A DNA stretch of 64,000 nt, from positions 875,252 through 939,251 of the forward strand of contig LNKV01000020.1 of assembly GCA_001465935.1 (NCBI GenBank), read 5' to 3'. Source of the DNA: Clarireedia homoeocarpa. Lineage: Eukaryota > Ascomycota > Leotiomycetes > Helotiales > Rutstroemiaceae. The position numbers and the translations under genes were made by a program. Shown piece by piece: positions 9,745-20,400 of this stretch. Each line of letters starts with the position of its first letter. The stretch's first letter is position 1. The notes under the pieces were generated by a model. It ran no database searches. It was not told the origin of the DNA and saw only the letters and a list, made by a program, of their open reading frames with translations.

Positions 9745-12338
9745 ATGACATTCAATTGGAAGGCTGAAGGGGGTTCCTCTTTAGATCTTAAAGAAGGGGT
9801 CCGCCTTCGAGCCGCGGACCAGATGGATCATTCATACAATTATCCATACCATCGTCACGATGATTATGCTCTGACTATCCTCACCCAAGCAGCCATGCAA
9901 ACACACACTAACACTAATCATAACAATAACAACAACAATAATAGCCAAAACCTTGGTCCCGAATCATCCAGTCTCACTCCAGACGGCCACTCAGCCAATT
10001 CCGATTACTCGAACCGCCAACACCATCAAACTAATCAGAGTTTGGCTACCCAAACTCGTAGTGCCGAAGTTTCACGTGAACCTGCTTCGATCAGTAATCC
10101 ACAAGACGGGACCTCGCATTATCGGAGTCCACCTTCTGTACCAAACCTTCTCGGGGATTACACGACAGCACAATATCACGCCATGGAGACGCTTGTTTTC
10201 AACCCCACGCAGCAGATTGCTCAGAGTGCTTATCTAAGCCACCCCCTTCAACTGACTTATCCCGGTAGTCTGGGTATCTTAAGTGCGGAGAAGTATGATG
10301 ATGGCAGGAGTTCAGCAAGGGCGCATGAGATGAGCCAGATGAGAACGAAAGCTGCACCGCAAAGCTCGATGCCTTTTGGGATGCTGGAGAGAAGCGCGGC
10401 TGACAAGACAAGGGGAACAAGCGAGGAGCAAGAACACGGTACGAAACGGAAGAGGAAGTCTCGGAATGAAGCGCAAAGTGGCGATGATGAAGAAGAAGCT
10501 CGAAAGAAGGCCAGAGGAAGACCAAGAGTCGATACCAAGGATGAGACTGCTGCGGATGTGAGTATCTTCACCTTTTGACTACCCGTTACCACTGCTGGTA
10601 TGCAGTGACAATTTGGTCGCCTGATTGAATTCTAGTCCATACCAGTATGTGTCACTGACAAGCTTTGTGATTTTAGAGACGAAGAACCCAAATTCGAATG
10701 GCACAAAGAGCTTACCGTCACCGCAAGGAGACCACGATATCGTCCCTTGAGAAGCAAGTCCAGGATCTTCGGGGTACGAATGAGCAGATGAACAACCTCT
10801 TCATTAATCTGTACGACTTTGCAATGTCGCGTGGGCTCCTTCAGCGTGAACCAGAGTTCGGCCAACAGCTCCAGTCAACCACGCAGCAATTTTTGACGCT
10901 TGCAAAACAAAGCGCAAATGACGAGAATTCGAAAGATGACGAGGATCCGCCTGAAGAGATTGCACAACAGTCTCACGACGATGTAGAGCTGCCTTCGGCT
11001 CGTCGTGGTAAAGGGCGACGCGGTTCTCCTCCGGAAGCCCCGCAACTCAAAGAGCCAGTTGCTACCGAAGTTGTAAATGCCTGGGGTGGCTATACTGTCT
11101 CAAAAGATACTAGTTCAGACGAAGAGGTGCAACCCAATGTTGACAAGCAAAATATTAGGCAGCGCCCAGATGATTGGCAGGTGATTAGCAGAGCTACTGA
11201 GGATAATGCAAGTTTTCTTTTCGATCCGATAGACGTTCAACAATATCGAGCAGAAATACCCTCTCCCGAGCTTGATCCTATGGTCGAAGCCTTCTCTGAA
11301 GCGTACTATCCAATGCACGAGTTGCCTCTTCCAAATACACATACGTACTATGAACTATCTTTTGCGCGACGTGTGCACCGTGCAACGCTTGAGAAAGGGT
11401 ATAAGTTACTCACGAGTAAAACCGCCGACAAGAAACATTTCCAAAAGGTTTTTGGGTTCTGTTTGTTCTACGAAAACAAACAGGCAATTATAGAACGTTT
11501 TAAACGAGCTCTATCTCGTTCAGCGAAAGAAACCATGAACGAATGGCGGGCACCATTCGTTCACGTAGGTGGCGCCGGCACTTATTATCCAAATTCGGAG
11601 AACGACGATCTTATGCCCAAATTCCGTACAGGGTTATCAATGGGCCCTTTCACGCCAAATGTCGTTTCGGCAGGGAGCAACTTAGATGGCGGTATGAGAT
11701 CAAATCTCGCTGGATTCGAGGGCCAATGGTTCGATCCAAATGACCTTGAAGGGTATCTTCGCGGACAAGGGTTCGATTTGCCTCCCGCAGCCGACTTTAT
11801 TAGTGGGGAGATTGACCTTGCTGCACTGGCCGGCGCGGCAAGCCCACGTACCACCTATAATGATGCAGCCTTCCCCCCAACTCCTCGAAGTCCTATTGCG
11901 AGGATTCTTGATGAAAGCAATCAAAGCTTTTTCAACTTCGACTACATGAACGATAATTCGAACAAAGATCCTCTGGGTAGGCCCAACAGTAATATCCAAG
12001 CGTTTATGTCATTCCCATCTTGGGAGCCTGCCCCTTTCAAAGAACAAAATTCATTCGATTCGACTCAATCACTATTTGGTGGTCCATCTGGTCACAATTC
12101 TAGTGCCGCTAGTCCTGACGCAAGTGCTTCAACAAGCCGGTATGGAGAGAAACGTATTGTGACAATCAGCGTGGAGGTATTGATCGAAGGTATGATGCTC
12201 GCGGACGAAGCTTTAGGATAATGCTAATATTTCTTAGAGTTGACTAGTCGCAGTGTGTGTCTGGGCCGAGCTCCTGGAATCAAGCCCTCTGACGTAAATG
12301 CTGCCATTGTTTCCGCTGCCAGAAAGGCTGGTTTTTGA
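9745..12338 (+). CDS. Yap-like bZIP transcription factor
   Basis: Three exons: 9745-10557, 10677-12189 and 12238-12338, for 808 residues. The first splice joins ...KDETAAD to RRRTQIRMAQRAYRHRKETT, rebuilding a basic region of the Yap class (AQRAYRHR; Gln replaces the usual Asn). The zipper is SSLEKQVQDLRGTNEQMNNL, then INLYDFAMSRGLLQREPEFGQQL. A poly-Asn tract (about residues 59-66) and a Lys/Arg-rich nuclear signal (TKRKRKSRNE) precede it. The last exon adds LTSRSVCLGRAPGIKPSDV and ends ARKAGF. The central region resembles conserved stretches of large fungal bZIPs of unknown target. ATG 9823 is an alternative start. Likely nuclear; no symbol can be given safely. Confidence 0.88.
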
Positions 12339-14101
12339 AATGGTTCAATGGAACAAGTCGTCGATCCGACGCTTAGACAAGCTAAGGCTGTCATTTTCAG
12401 CCTACCGCAGAAATTCATCTGCTTGGCCGTTTTTCAAGAGCCCACTTGTCAAGCAATGACTTGAGATCTTTCTGGGTCGGTCTAAATCTTCCCATGGAAT
12501 TCGCAGCTGCATCTAGCCCGCCATTTCAGGCTCCTCGCAACACGAGGTAGACATCATTAGGAGGCCCTCATAGTTCGAGACAATCGTACCGCCCTTAAAG
12601 GACATCTGACAGAGCTGCAACTACAACTGATCGACCAACATGCCCCTCCGATTGGATTTACCAATAGTGGTCAATTGTTATACAACGTCAAGGTAAAAAG
12701 CATAGACCCTTGATCCCAAGTGGGGCGGACATGCATGCTTGCAGGGAGAGAGTTTCAATATGAACTACCTACGATATGAGTAATGATAACGACACAGCTT
12801 CATGGGAATTATAAGATGCACTGTGGAGATCATGGGACCACCTGTCAAGATATTCGCCCTGTGGTAAAGAAGAAACCAGGAAGACCAGGAAGAAGATGGA
12901 GAAAACTTTGGGAGAGCGCGTACTATTGTAAGATAGGGATTGGTACAAGATGCAAAATACTCAACTCTCGAGGTCGGCTGGAGATAGTCCTGCCTCTACA
13001 TGTGATCGTCGTCAGACGTCCTACGAGCTACTTACTAATAACATAAACTTATCTATCCATCAATGCTTTTCCTGAGGATCAAAAGCTGCTGCTATGAGAG
13101 GTCTATCCTATTAGGTGCATGCTACATAACAAATACTGCAAACGAATCTCCTCATCAACCACTTACCTCCCATACTTTAACAACTCAATACTAAATATTC
13201 TTGCTTTCCTTACGTTTTTTGTTTGGGTGTGACTCGACCTATATCCAGAAAGAGGCAAGTCCTATTCTCGAAAGTACTTGTAGGTACTCTTGATTCAAAT
13301 AACTATAACTTATCGTTGACTCAATTTATACTAACAAAAATCGTTTCAGCAGAAAGACAATATCTTAAAGTATTTAATCAAACTTATCTTAATTTATCTT
13401 TACTACACGAGAAGATCTAAGGCTATCCCCAAAGTTTAGTGATGTGATGCATCTTTCAAAATCCGTGTGTTTCGAGGATAAAGTGCTGCCTCTATTCGGG
13501 AGAGACGGCATTCTTCTAGCCCCAGCTCAGCCTCTCTGGTCATGGTGCGTGCATGATTGAAATTGGAGGAGAACTTGTCATCTCGTTCGTGAATGAGAGG
13601 GAAACTCACAGTTGGCTGGAACTGCTGCTTATGTTCGCTCGTTACCAGACTGTCGGGTCGCCCATGACCCATGTATATTGGAGGGGGGCGGCTACACTGT
13701 GCGTGTGTCTGCACTCTGCATGGGCCGACACTCTGCGTGGGCCTACAGTCTACGGGGGGCTACATTCAAAGTGTGCCTATACTCTACATGTGCCTGCCCT
13801 CTGCATATGCCATACCTAGACTGTATTAGGGGCTCGAAAGCTAGAAAGTGCCAATAAAATCAAAGAGCCATAGTCAAAAATAGGGAAACTAGCGCCTTGG
13901 TTTTGCCCTACGAATTGAGGTGGTTCGTAGAGATTATCTTAATTAGGATATCAGACTGTGTATATAAACGCAGGAAAGAAACACCCAAGATGAAAATTTC
14001 ATCTGCAAAAAGGATTCAAGAACAAAACATTCAACAAACCATCAAGCCTCATATCAATACATTAACCTTATCACAACTGAATCTCTGTCCCATTCCTACC
14101 A
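12339..14101. other. Gene-poor spacer with a decayed minisatellite
   Basis: About 1.8 kb. Around 12570-12690 a frame reads RDNRTALKGHLTELQLQLIDQ and so on for about 40 residues with coding-like composition but no start or continuation; it may be a relic. Near 12850-12905 a short frame is rich in Lys/Arg/Pro/Gly (KKPGRPGRRW). A 17-bp decayed tandem repeat lies at 13705-13806. Nothing else is supported. Confidence 0.5.
13705..13806. repeat. Diverged 17-bp tandem repeat, six units in phase
   Basis: Units begin at 13705, 13722, 13739, 13756, 13773 and 13790, each exactly 17 bp, with consensus near GKGCCTACACTCTGCAT. Examples are GGGCCGACACTCTGCGT and GTGCCTATACTCTACAT. One unit (13756) is badly diverged, but the 17-bp phase is kept throughout. 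A partial unit precedes the array. Confidence 0.8.
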
Positions 14102-14601
14102 ATGCCCTACCCGTGTTTCGATGGTTCACCTGCAGAAGCTGCAGGAGCTCCAAGCCTCCATCATTTTACTTGCTGTTCCGGAATTAATGTGTCGTACCAA
14201 GGATTTCATAACTGCAATGAATTAAGTGCACCAGTACCCTCCACTCCCCCCCCCTAACACGCACACACGCACACACGCACACACAAACACACAAACACAC
14301 ACGCACAGAGCACATTCACTGACCATCCTTGTCAGGAATAATGCTCGTCGACTTCATCACGACATGGCTCAAATAAGCGCAGACATAAACCGCTTCTATT
14401 CAACCGTTCAAGATCCCCATGTCACTATCGGAGGAACAACAGAGGCAGTTTGATGTCTTTACCACTAGAATGCTGTCGTTCGAGGCAAATTTGGAAAGGT
14501 ATCTTGTTTATGAGAAACATCTGGATGTAGCTATCTACATGGCAGAAGTTAATGCGTTCGAAAAGGCCATCTCTGAGAAATTTCCTGAGCATCGCGCATA
14601 G
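14102..14601 (+). pseudogene. Possible small gene or decayed gene, model unresolved
   Basis: A TATA-like TATATAAAC lies near 13961. From ATG 14102 a frame reads MPYPCFDGSPAEAAGAP and continues through HHFTCCSGINVSYQGFHNCN (four Cys). A CA-repeat stretch of about 90 bp then interrupts. Beyond an acceptor-like TTGTCAG (14329-14335) a second frame reads NNARRLHHDMAQISADINRF and stops at 14453. A third frame, one base over, reads from ATG 14419 MSLSEEQQRQFDVFTTRM and continues with coding-like, helix-forming sequence to the TAG ending at 14601. The second and third pieces would make one sensible protein if a single-base shift lay near 14425-14445. This may be a spliced gene I cannot resolve or a frameshifted relic. 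I recognise no family. Confidence 0.3.
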
Positions 14602-15144
14602 CAGTAGAAGTACAGTGGAAATGGTACACTTTTGTGGATGAACGGCATCTTGTGTTAGAAGACGTTCCCAATCGCAGGTCAATGAGGTAGTCGTCTAGTA
14701 CTTGAGCTTTGAATATTTTCCCTTGTAGCACGATACCTCGAGGCAATCCGCCGTCTCATAATTCCTGGTGAAGTCTACTAACCACTCCATGGGCTTGAAG
14801 TTATGGTATCCACTGTAGCGTGAGTGAAGACTTCCACTTTGCATATGCGGTAGTAGTGTAGACAATAGACTACGGACGCCCCATATCTACTTAGAGGGGA
14901 GTTTTGTAAAGTAGAAAATGTTTCTCTAGGAAGAAGATGCCTCCCCCGCGATCGAGCAGCTCCAAAATCATGCTGCAGTATAGTCTATGGTCCGTGCACT
15001 TGCTGTGTCTATGCCAAGACCGCACCAGAAACCATCCACTTGCGCAAATCCAGCCGAATGTTGTATTTTGCATTATGAAATGAGCACACAACAAATGAAT
15101 GCCATCCCAATTCTTTCCCAAAAGGTCGGCCCGCCACCGTGTAG
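14602..15144. other. Intergenic region ahead of the LYR gene
   Basis: No convincing frame. It should contain the promoter and probably a short first exon of the LYR-motif gene. I could not place an ATG with a donor that meets the downstream phase. Confidence 0.5.
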
Positions 15145-16145
15145 CCTGTAAGAACTGCACTGCCTGTTTGGAATCTTAAGGCTAACAAGACTGCCAAAGG
15201 TTTTGCGCTATATAGGGCACTTCTTGAACAATGTCCCCGCATCCCCATCCCAGTTGAGCTACAGCCCACAGGACCTGTAAACCCAATCAAACACCTGGTT
15301 CGCAGACAATTTCGACGGAATGCGCATGAGACTAGCCACAGGCTTGTGGTTGACGCACTGAAAACGGGCTATGAGGTATTCATTCAACGACCAATTACTT
15401 TTTTCTCATCATTCTAACCACTGGACATAACTAGGCCGAACAGCTTCTGCGCGCCGCTGGTGATGGCGATTCCGGCTCGAGATCCAAGATATACGAGCTA
15501 TTGAAGCACCGCCTTGATATGGCGAACGCTTCCCGACAAATCCCTCGACCACCAAAGCCAAAGATTCGAATTCCCGCAGCGATCCCCGGGGTGCCAAAAT
15601 TACTCGACGTACGTCCGCTACCCCTCGAGAAGCTATCTGGTCGTCGCCATGTTCCTAGATTTGCTAGTACAACAATGAGCAATTTCCTGAGGATCAAGAA
15701 ACCACAAAGTCCGTATTTAAGTCGGGTCTTGCGAGACAAACTCGATCAGAAACAGAAGCGGCATGAGGCGCGTGAGAGGATTGGGGAGTTACGGGTGCTA
15801 GCGGCACAAGAGAATAGTTGGGAACTCCTTATTGAGCAGCAGCTGGAGGAGGAGGGTTTGAGCGTGGAGGAATGGGAGGAGAAACAGCCAGGATTAGATT
15901 GGGGTGCCAATACATGGGAGAAAGATATGATTGCAGCTGAAGTACAAGTGGTGAATGCTCTTAATAAGGAGCAAATGAAGGTAGCTGCTCTGTCACTAAA
16001 GCAACTTGCATTGGTAGAAAAAGAAAGGGAATTGGCGAGGAAGGAAAGGGCTGAAAGACGGCATGAAAAGAGGCTGGCGAAGGTAGCGAAGAAAGAATTC
16101 GGGGAGGATACAGCTACGGCCAATTCACAGACAGAGTCCGTGTGA
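15145..16145 (+). CDS. Mitochondrial LYR-motif protein (Cup1-like LYRM family); first exon not found
   Basis: Visible exons are 15145(or later)-15375 and 15435-16145, joined in frame across a 59-nt intron. The first reads ...KGFALYRALLEQCPRIPIPVE, with the LYR tripeptide of Complex1_LYR proteins, then HLVRRQFRRNAHETSHR and ALKTGYEAEQLLRAAGDGD, the three-helix LYR fold. A long second half holds SGRRHVPRFASTTMSNFLRI and an extended charged coiled coil (KERELARKERAERRHEKR). LYR proteins bind acyl-carrier protein and assist Fe-S or respiratory-complex assembly in the matrix; the long C-terminal extension recalls the fungal Cup1-like subgroup. A stop at 15142-15144 closes the frame upstream and no ATG precedes the LYR motif, so a start exon further upstream or a lost start must be assumed. 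Confidence 0.75.
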
Positions 16146-16405
16146 TCATTTTACTTTTATAGATGTTCAAACTTGAAGACATGACAGACGTGTATCATTC
16201 CTGTGGAAATTGGTCGCTATCTGCTCCACGTCTTCCTCTCTCATTTAATAGAAATCATAGTCGCATAGAAGGAAAACCAGTTTCGCCGCGCCGATGCATC
16301 ATCTTGTTCATCTGAAGCACTAGAAGAAAGGCCGTGTGTTTCCCTCTACCAGTGATTGTTATTCCGAAGTTATATCATGATTCATTCATTCAATCGTCTC
16401 GCTGT

Positions 16406-17056
16406 TTATTCATAAGTGGAGCCTTCCGGTGGCTGAGGAAGCTTTTTATTGCTCGGATGAGCCATATATCTGTATCACTGGTAAGCTTCTGCCGGTCGCA
16501 TTGGATATATAACACAACTAACTTTCTCAACTCAATCAGGACAGTCTCCATGGTATACTCTCGTTTCCAATTCGCAAGACAGGGAAGCTTTGATGGATCA
16601 ACCTAACAGTAGATTAGCATTCTCTGTGCGTCTCTGACAATACGAAATTTATGCTGACCTTTCCGTCTTCCTGAACGGCTGGGAGGTTGATCTTGTTTGT
16701 GAACTTGATGCTTGGTGGGACATCAGGATAATCCGGTCCGCAGTGCATGGTAAGAGAGTAAATGCGATTCTCATGAACACCCTAACGCAAATCTATCGTG
16801 AGGATCTTGATCCATAGCTGCGCAGGAGAGAAACATACGTGTGGAGGACCAAGAATTGTACCATTCCAGTTGGACATGTATAAATCGTCACCGTCAGTAA
16901 GACCATAAGAGCATGCTTCTATAATAGGATAACAGCTGTTAGAGACCGTGTGCAATATCCTATTCTGCAATCGTTCTCACCAGCTCCAAGACCCTTTTCA
17001 CCCTTCTCCAATTCCTCCAATAGTCTGAAGTTTCTAGGCACCTTTGCAGCCGACAT
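16406..17056 (-). CDS. mms2: Ubiquitin E2 variant Mms2/Uev1
   Basis: Five exons on the minus strand: 17056-16981, 16918-16839, 16781-16659, 16602-16523 and 16469-16406, making 140 residues, the usual length. The protein begins MSAAKVPRNFRLLEELEKGE and carries the UEV blocks SYGLTDGDDLYMSNWNGTI, LGPPHGVHENRIYSLTMHCG, PDYPDVPPSIKFTNKINLP, NWKREYTMETVLIELRKYM and the end NKKLPQPPEGSTYE. As in all UEVs, the catalytic HPN-and-Cys segment of active E2 enzymes is absent. Mms2 pairs with Ubc13 to make Lys63-linked ubiquitin chains on PCNA for error-free DNA damage tolerance. It is transcribed divergently from MON2 across 347 bp. Confidence 0.95.
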
Positions 17057-17403
17057 TTTGAAATTCGATTATCTGCGGCTGAAAGACAGAAGTGCGGGAA
17101 GTAGCAGTTGGTAAACAGATAACGGTTGCTGCCGCTGGTTCACTGAAATAGCTGAATAAATGTCTGGTAGGAGGGGTTGGTCGATAAAGTAGTCGCAATG
17201 ACAAGATTTGGGAGGTCGTGGCGGGGTTGTTCCTACTAACTAGCCTAGGCATGCCCAAAACCCGGGCGGTCAGCTCGGGGAAACCTCGGCTGTTCCGATC
17301 CCGTTGTCTGAGCAAAGGACAACATGAATCTCTGTCAAGTGTACGCAAGTCTTCTGACATCGAACAAAGATGAAAATAATAGACAAATGAAGAATAAAAT
17401 AAC
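17057..17403. promoter_or_regulatory. Bidirectional promoter region MMS2/MON2
   Basis: The 347 bp between the start codons of MMS2 (minus) and MON2 (plus) must hold both promoters and leaders. It contains a GC-richer core (CCCGGGCGGTCAGCTCGGGG near 17260) flanked by AT-rich sequence. No specific factor site can be named. Confidence 0.6.
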
Positions 17404-20400
17404 ATGACGGCGCAGATCCTTGCCTCAGAGCTTGGAAATCTCATACAAGAGAGCAAGAGAAAGCATGCGGATCTCCGAAATGTTTGTGTGCCTCCAATGA
17501 CCTTGCGTCCTCCCAAAGCGTATGGCTTGAAATCGATGGCTGACATGATGGATTAAGGCTGCAGAGAAAAGCTTGGAGGAGCTCAAAGGGCTACGATCAA
17601 CTTCTGAGGCCCAGATAGCTGCTGGTGGGTGTCTAGTCATACATAGCGAGTCTTGTGTGAACCCTGAGACTAAGATACTGAACAGATCTTACCCAAAGAC
17701 CCAATTTTGTAACGCCCTTTCTGATCGCATGCGGGACGAAAAATGTCAAATTCACCGGCATTGCAGTTGTTTGCCTTCAGCGGCTGGTGGCATCACGTGC
17801 ATTACCAAGAGCGAGGTTGAAGGAAGTTCTGGAAGCTCTTCGAGAAGCTACATCTGCTGGCCTTGATGTTCAGCTTAAGATCCTCCAGGCATTACCGCCC
17901 CTGTTGCAGAATTATGCAGATGAGTTGAAAGGCGAATATCTTGCAGCTGCACTGAATATCTGCACCATTCTACAAGCAAGCAAGAATTCAATCGTTCTCA
18001 ATACCGCAGCTGCTACTCTTCCGCAATTAGTGGTCTCCGTATTCGACAAAGTCGTGGCTGAAGATAGTAAGTTCTTCCAGATGGCGTATAAGAACATGGC
18101 TAACTTCAAGTCAGAGGTTGCCTTGGAAGTACCCATAGTTGGTGAAGCGCCTACCGAAGACGGATCTATCCCGCTACGTGCGGCAGCTCTGGATGCTTAT
18201 AAAGTATTTAACGATATATGTCTATTGACCGAGGCGCAGAAGCCCCAGTTTCTGAAGTCAACGGGACTTCCCCAGACCTTTGGCTTAGAATTGATCGAAT
18301 CGGTTCTAACTAATCATGCCGAGATATTTTTAACGCATCCTGAGCAGGCGCATATTCTTCGTGTTAGAGTAATGCCGTTCATCATCAGTGCCCTCTCGGA
18401 GAAATTGAGTTTTGCGGTGACCGTTAGAATAACTAGAATCCTGTACACACTTCTCAGAAGACATTTGAGTATTCTCTCTACAGAAGGTGAGATGGCTTTC
18501 GGCCTGTTAACCCATATGCTCGATCACGATACTGCCCTATGGAAACGATCACTTTGCATGGAGGTGCTGAGAGGTATCTTCGCTGAAGCGGCACTCATAA
18601 GGAAAATCTTCTCTATGTACGATGCACGAGAAGAGAAGAAAGATATCCTACGAGACCTTGTTGCCGCTTTCGTCAGAGTGAGCACGGAGAAACCTACAGT
18701 CATCGGCCTTGGGATTCAATCTACCATCCCCATAGTTAGCCAAGGTGGAGCGACGGACCAAGCTATACTCGAAGCCAGTGGCGTCCCTGGTATGATCAGT
18801 AGCTCTGTAAGCCCTACTGAACCAAGCACTGGAGTGAGTGCTCAGTGGAGTACAATGAGGGTACCATGCATCGATCAACTAGATAAGACGGAGCCTCCAT
18901 CCATACCAGAGTCTTACATTTATAGTCTTACCCTTGCTTGTATTAGCGGATTCTCGGAAGGGCTAGCAAAATTTATACTTCCATTAACTGTGCCTGAGCG
19001 CCCTCGAAAGAAAGGTCTAAGACAGTCGGATATCGAATCGAGGCCATCCGACTCGGTACCTGGTACACCTGATATCAAGCCTCTCGAAAGGACACCAACC
19101 TACAAAAAGAATCCAATTCCAGTTAATCCATTAACCCTTGAGGAGCACCAACTATTCGCGGAAGTTAAAATCTGTGCTGGAATAGTCGATTCGTGCTGGC
19201 CTGCGATTTTGGCCACCTGTTCTACGTTTTTATATGCTACACTAGATCAGGAATATTATCACGGCTTGGTCAGATCATTTCAGAAGTTCACTCATGTGGC
19301 AGGACTCTTGCGCCTTGCAACACCTCGAGATGCATTTTTGACAACTTTGGGAAAGGCAGCAGTGCCACCTCATGTTCTCACAGCTAACACAACCCAAGTG
19401 CAGAGCCCCACGACGCCCTCTGCGGTAGAGCCCACAGGCTCGAGTATTTTCAGCAATGCCAGGGGAATTTTAAGCGTTGATAGCTTAGTGAGCAATCCGG
19501 ATCGAAGTAAACAAGTTTTTACAGACGGGCCGTCTTCATCACTAAATACTCGAAATCTATTGTGCTTACGTGCACTTTTAAACCTGGGCATTGCACTAGG
19601 ACCTACTCTTGATTCCGCTTGGGTGATTATTCTTGGCACATTGCAGCAGGCAGATTTGGTCATATTTTCGAGCGCCAAACCAGTAAGGACGCCCACAACT
19701 GCGAGATTAGAGAACCAAGACGCCAGTAGTAGTTCTGACTTGCTGGCAAACTTCCGTGCCGAGATTAAAGCTGTTGAGACAGCTGCTACGAGACTACTCG
19801 AGAGTACTGTCGATTTTCCGAATGAGCCATTCATGCAAGTGGTATCAGCTTTGTGCGATTTGTTCTATAAAGGCGAGGCACATGAGGTGCAAGAACAGCC
19901 AGGGCCTTCCAAGCCGTCATCCCCGGAAGCAAAACGACCATCGTATAAACACAAACGAGTTCATAGTATCATAACAGTACCGTCAACTCAAAACCAGGAA
20001 GATCTCTTCGCTCTAGCTAAGCTAGGTGATATTGCAAGTATCAATATTGAAAGGCTTACAATGTATGAACCTGCAGTTAGTGGGTGGCACATGTTGACCT
20101 CAGAGTTAATTTCTGCCGCTTGCTCTACGTCTGCAACATCTTCCGTTCGTTTACGAGCAGCGGATATTCTCGTCCGCATCGCTCTCGAAGCGGCTACGTA
20201 CACTTTATCAGCTCCGGAAGCACGGCGTGGTGCAATTCAGACCATGTTGCTTGAAGCGCTCAGCCGTGCCTTACAACCACTTCAAAACAAAGAGAGACAA
20301 ACGACGGTGGCAATCAATACAACGGATGTTGAAGTTCATAAGGCAATTCTTGAAGGCCTCAAAAGCATACTGGAACAATGCGGAGAGACATTTATCAGTG

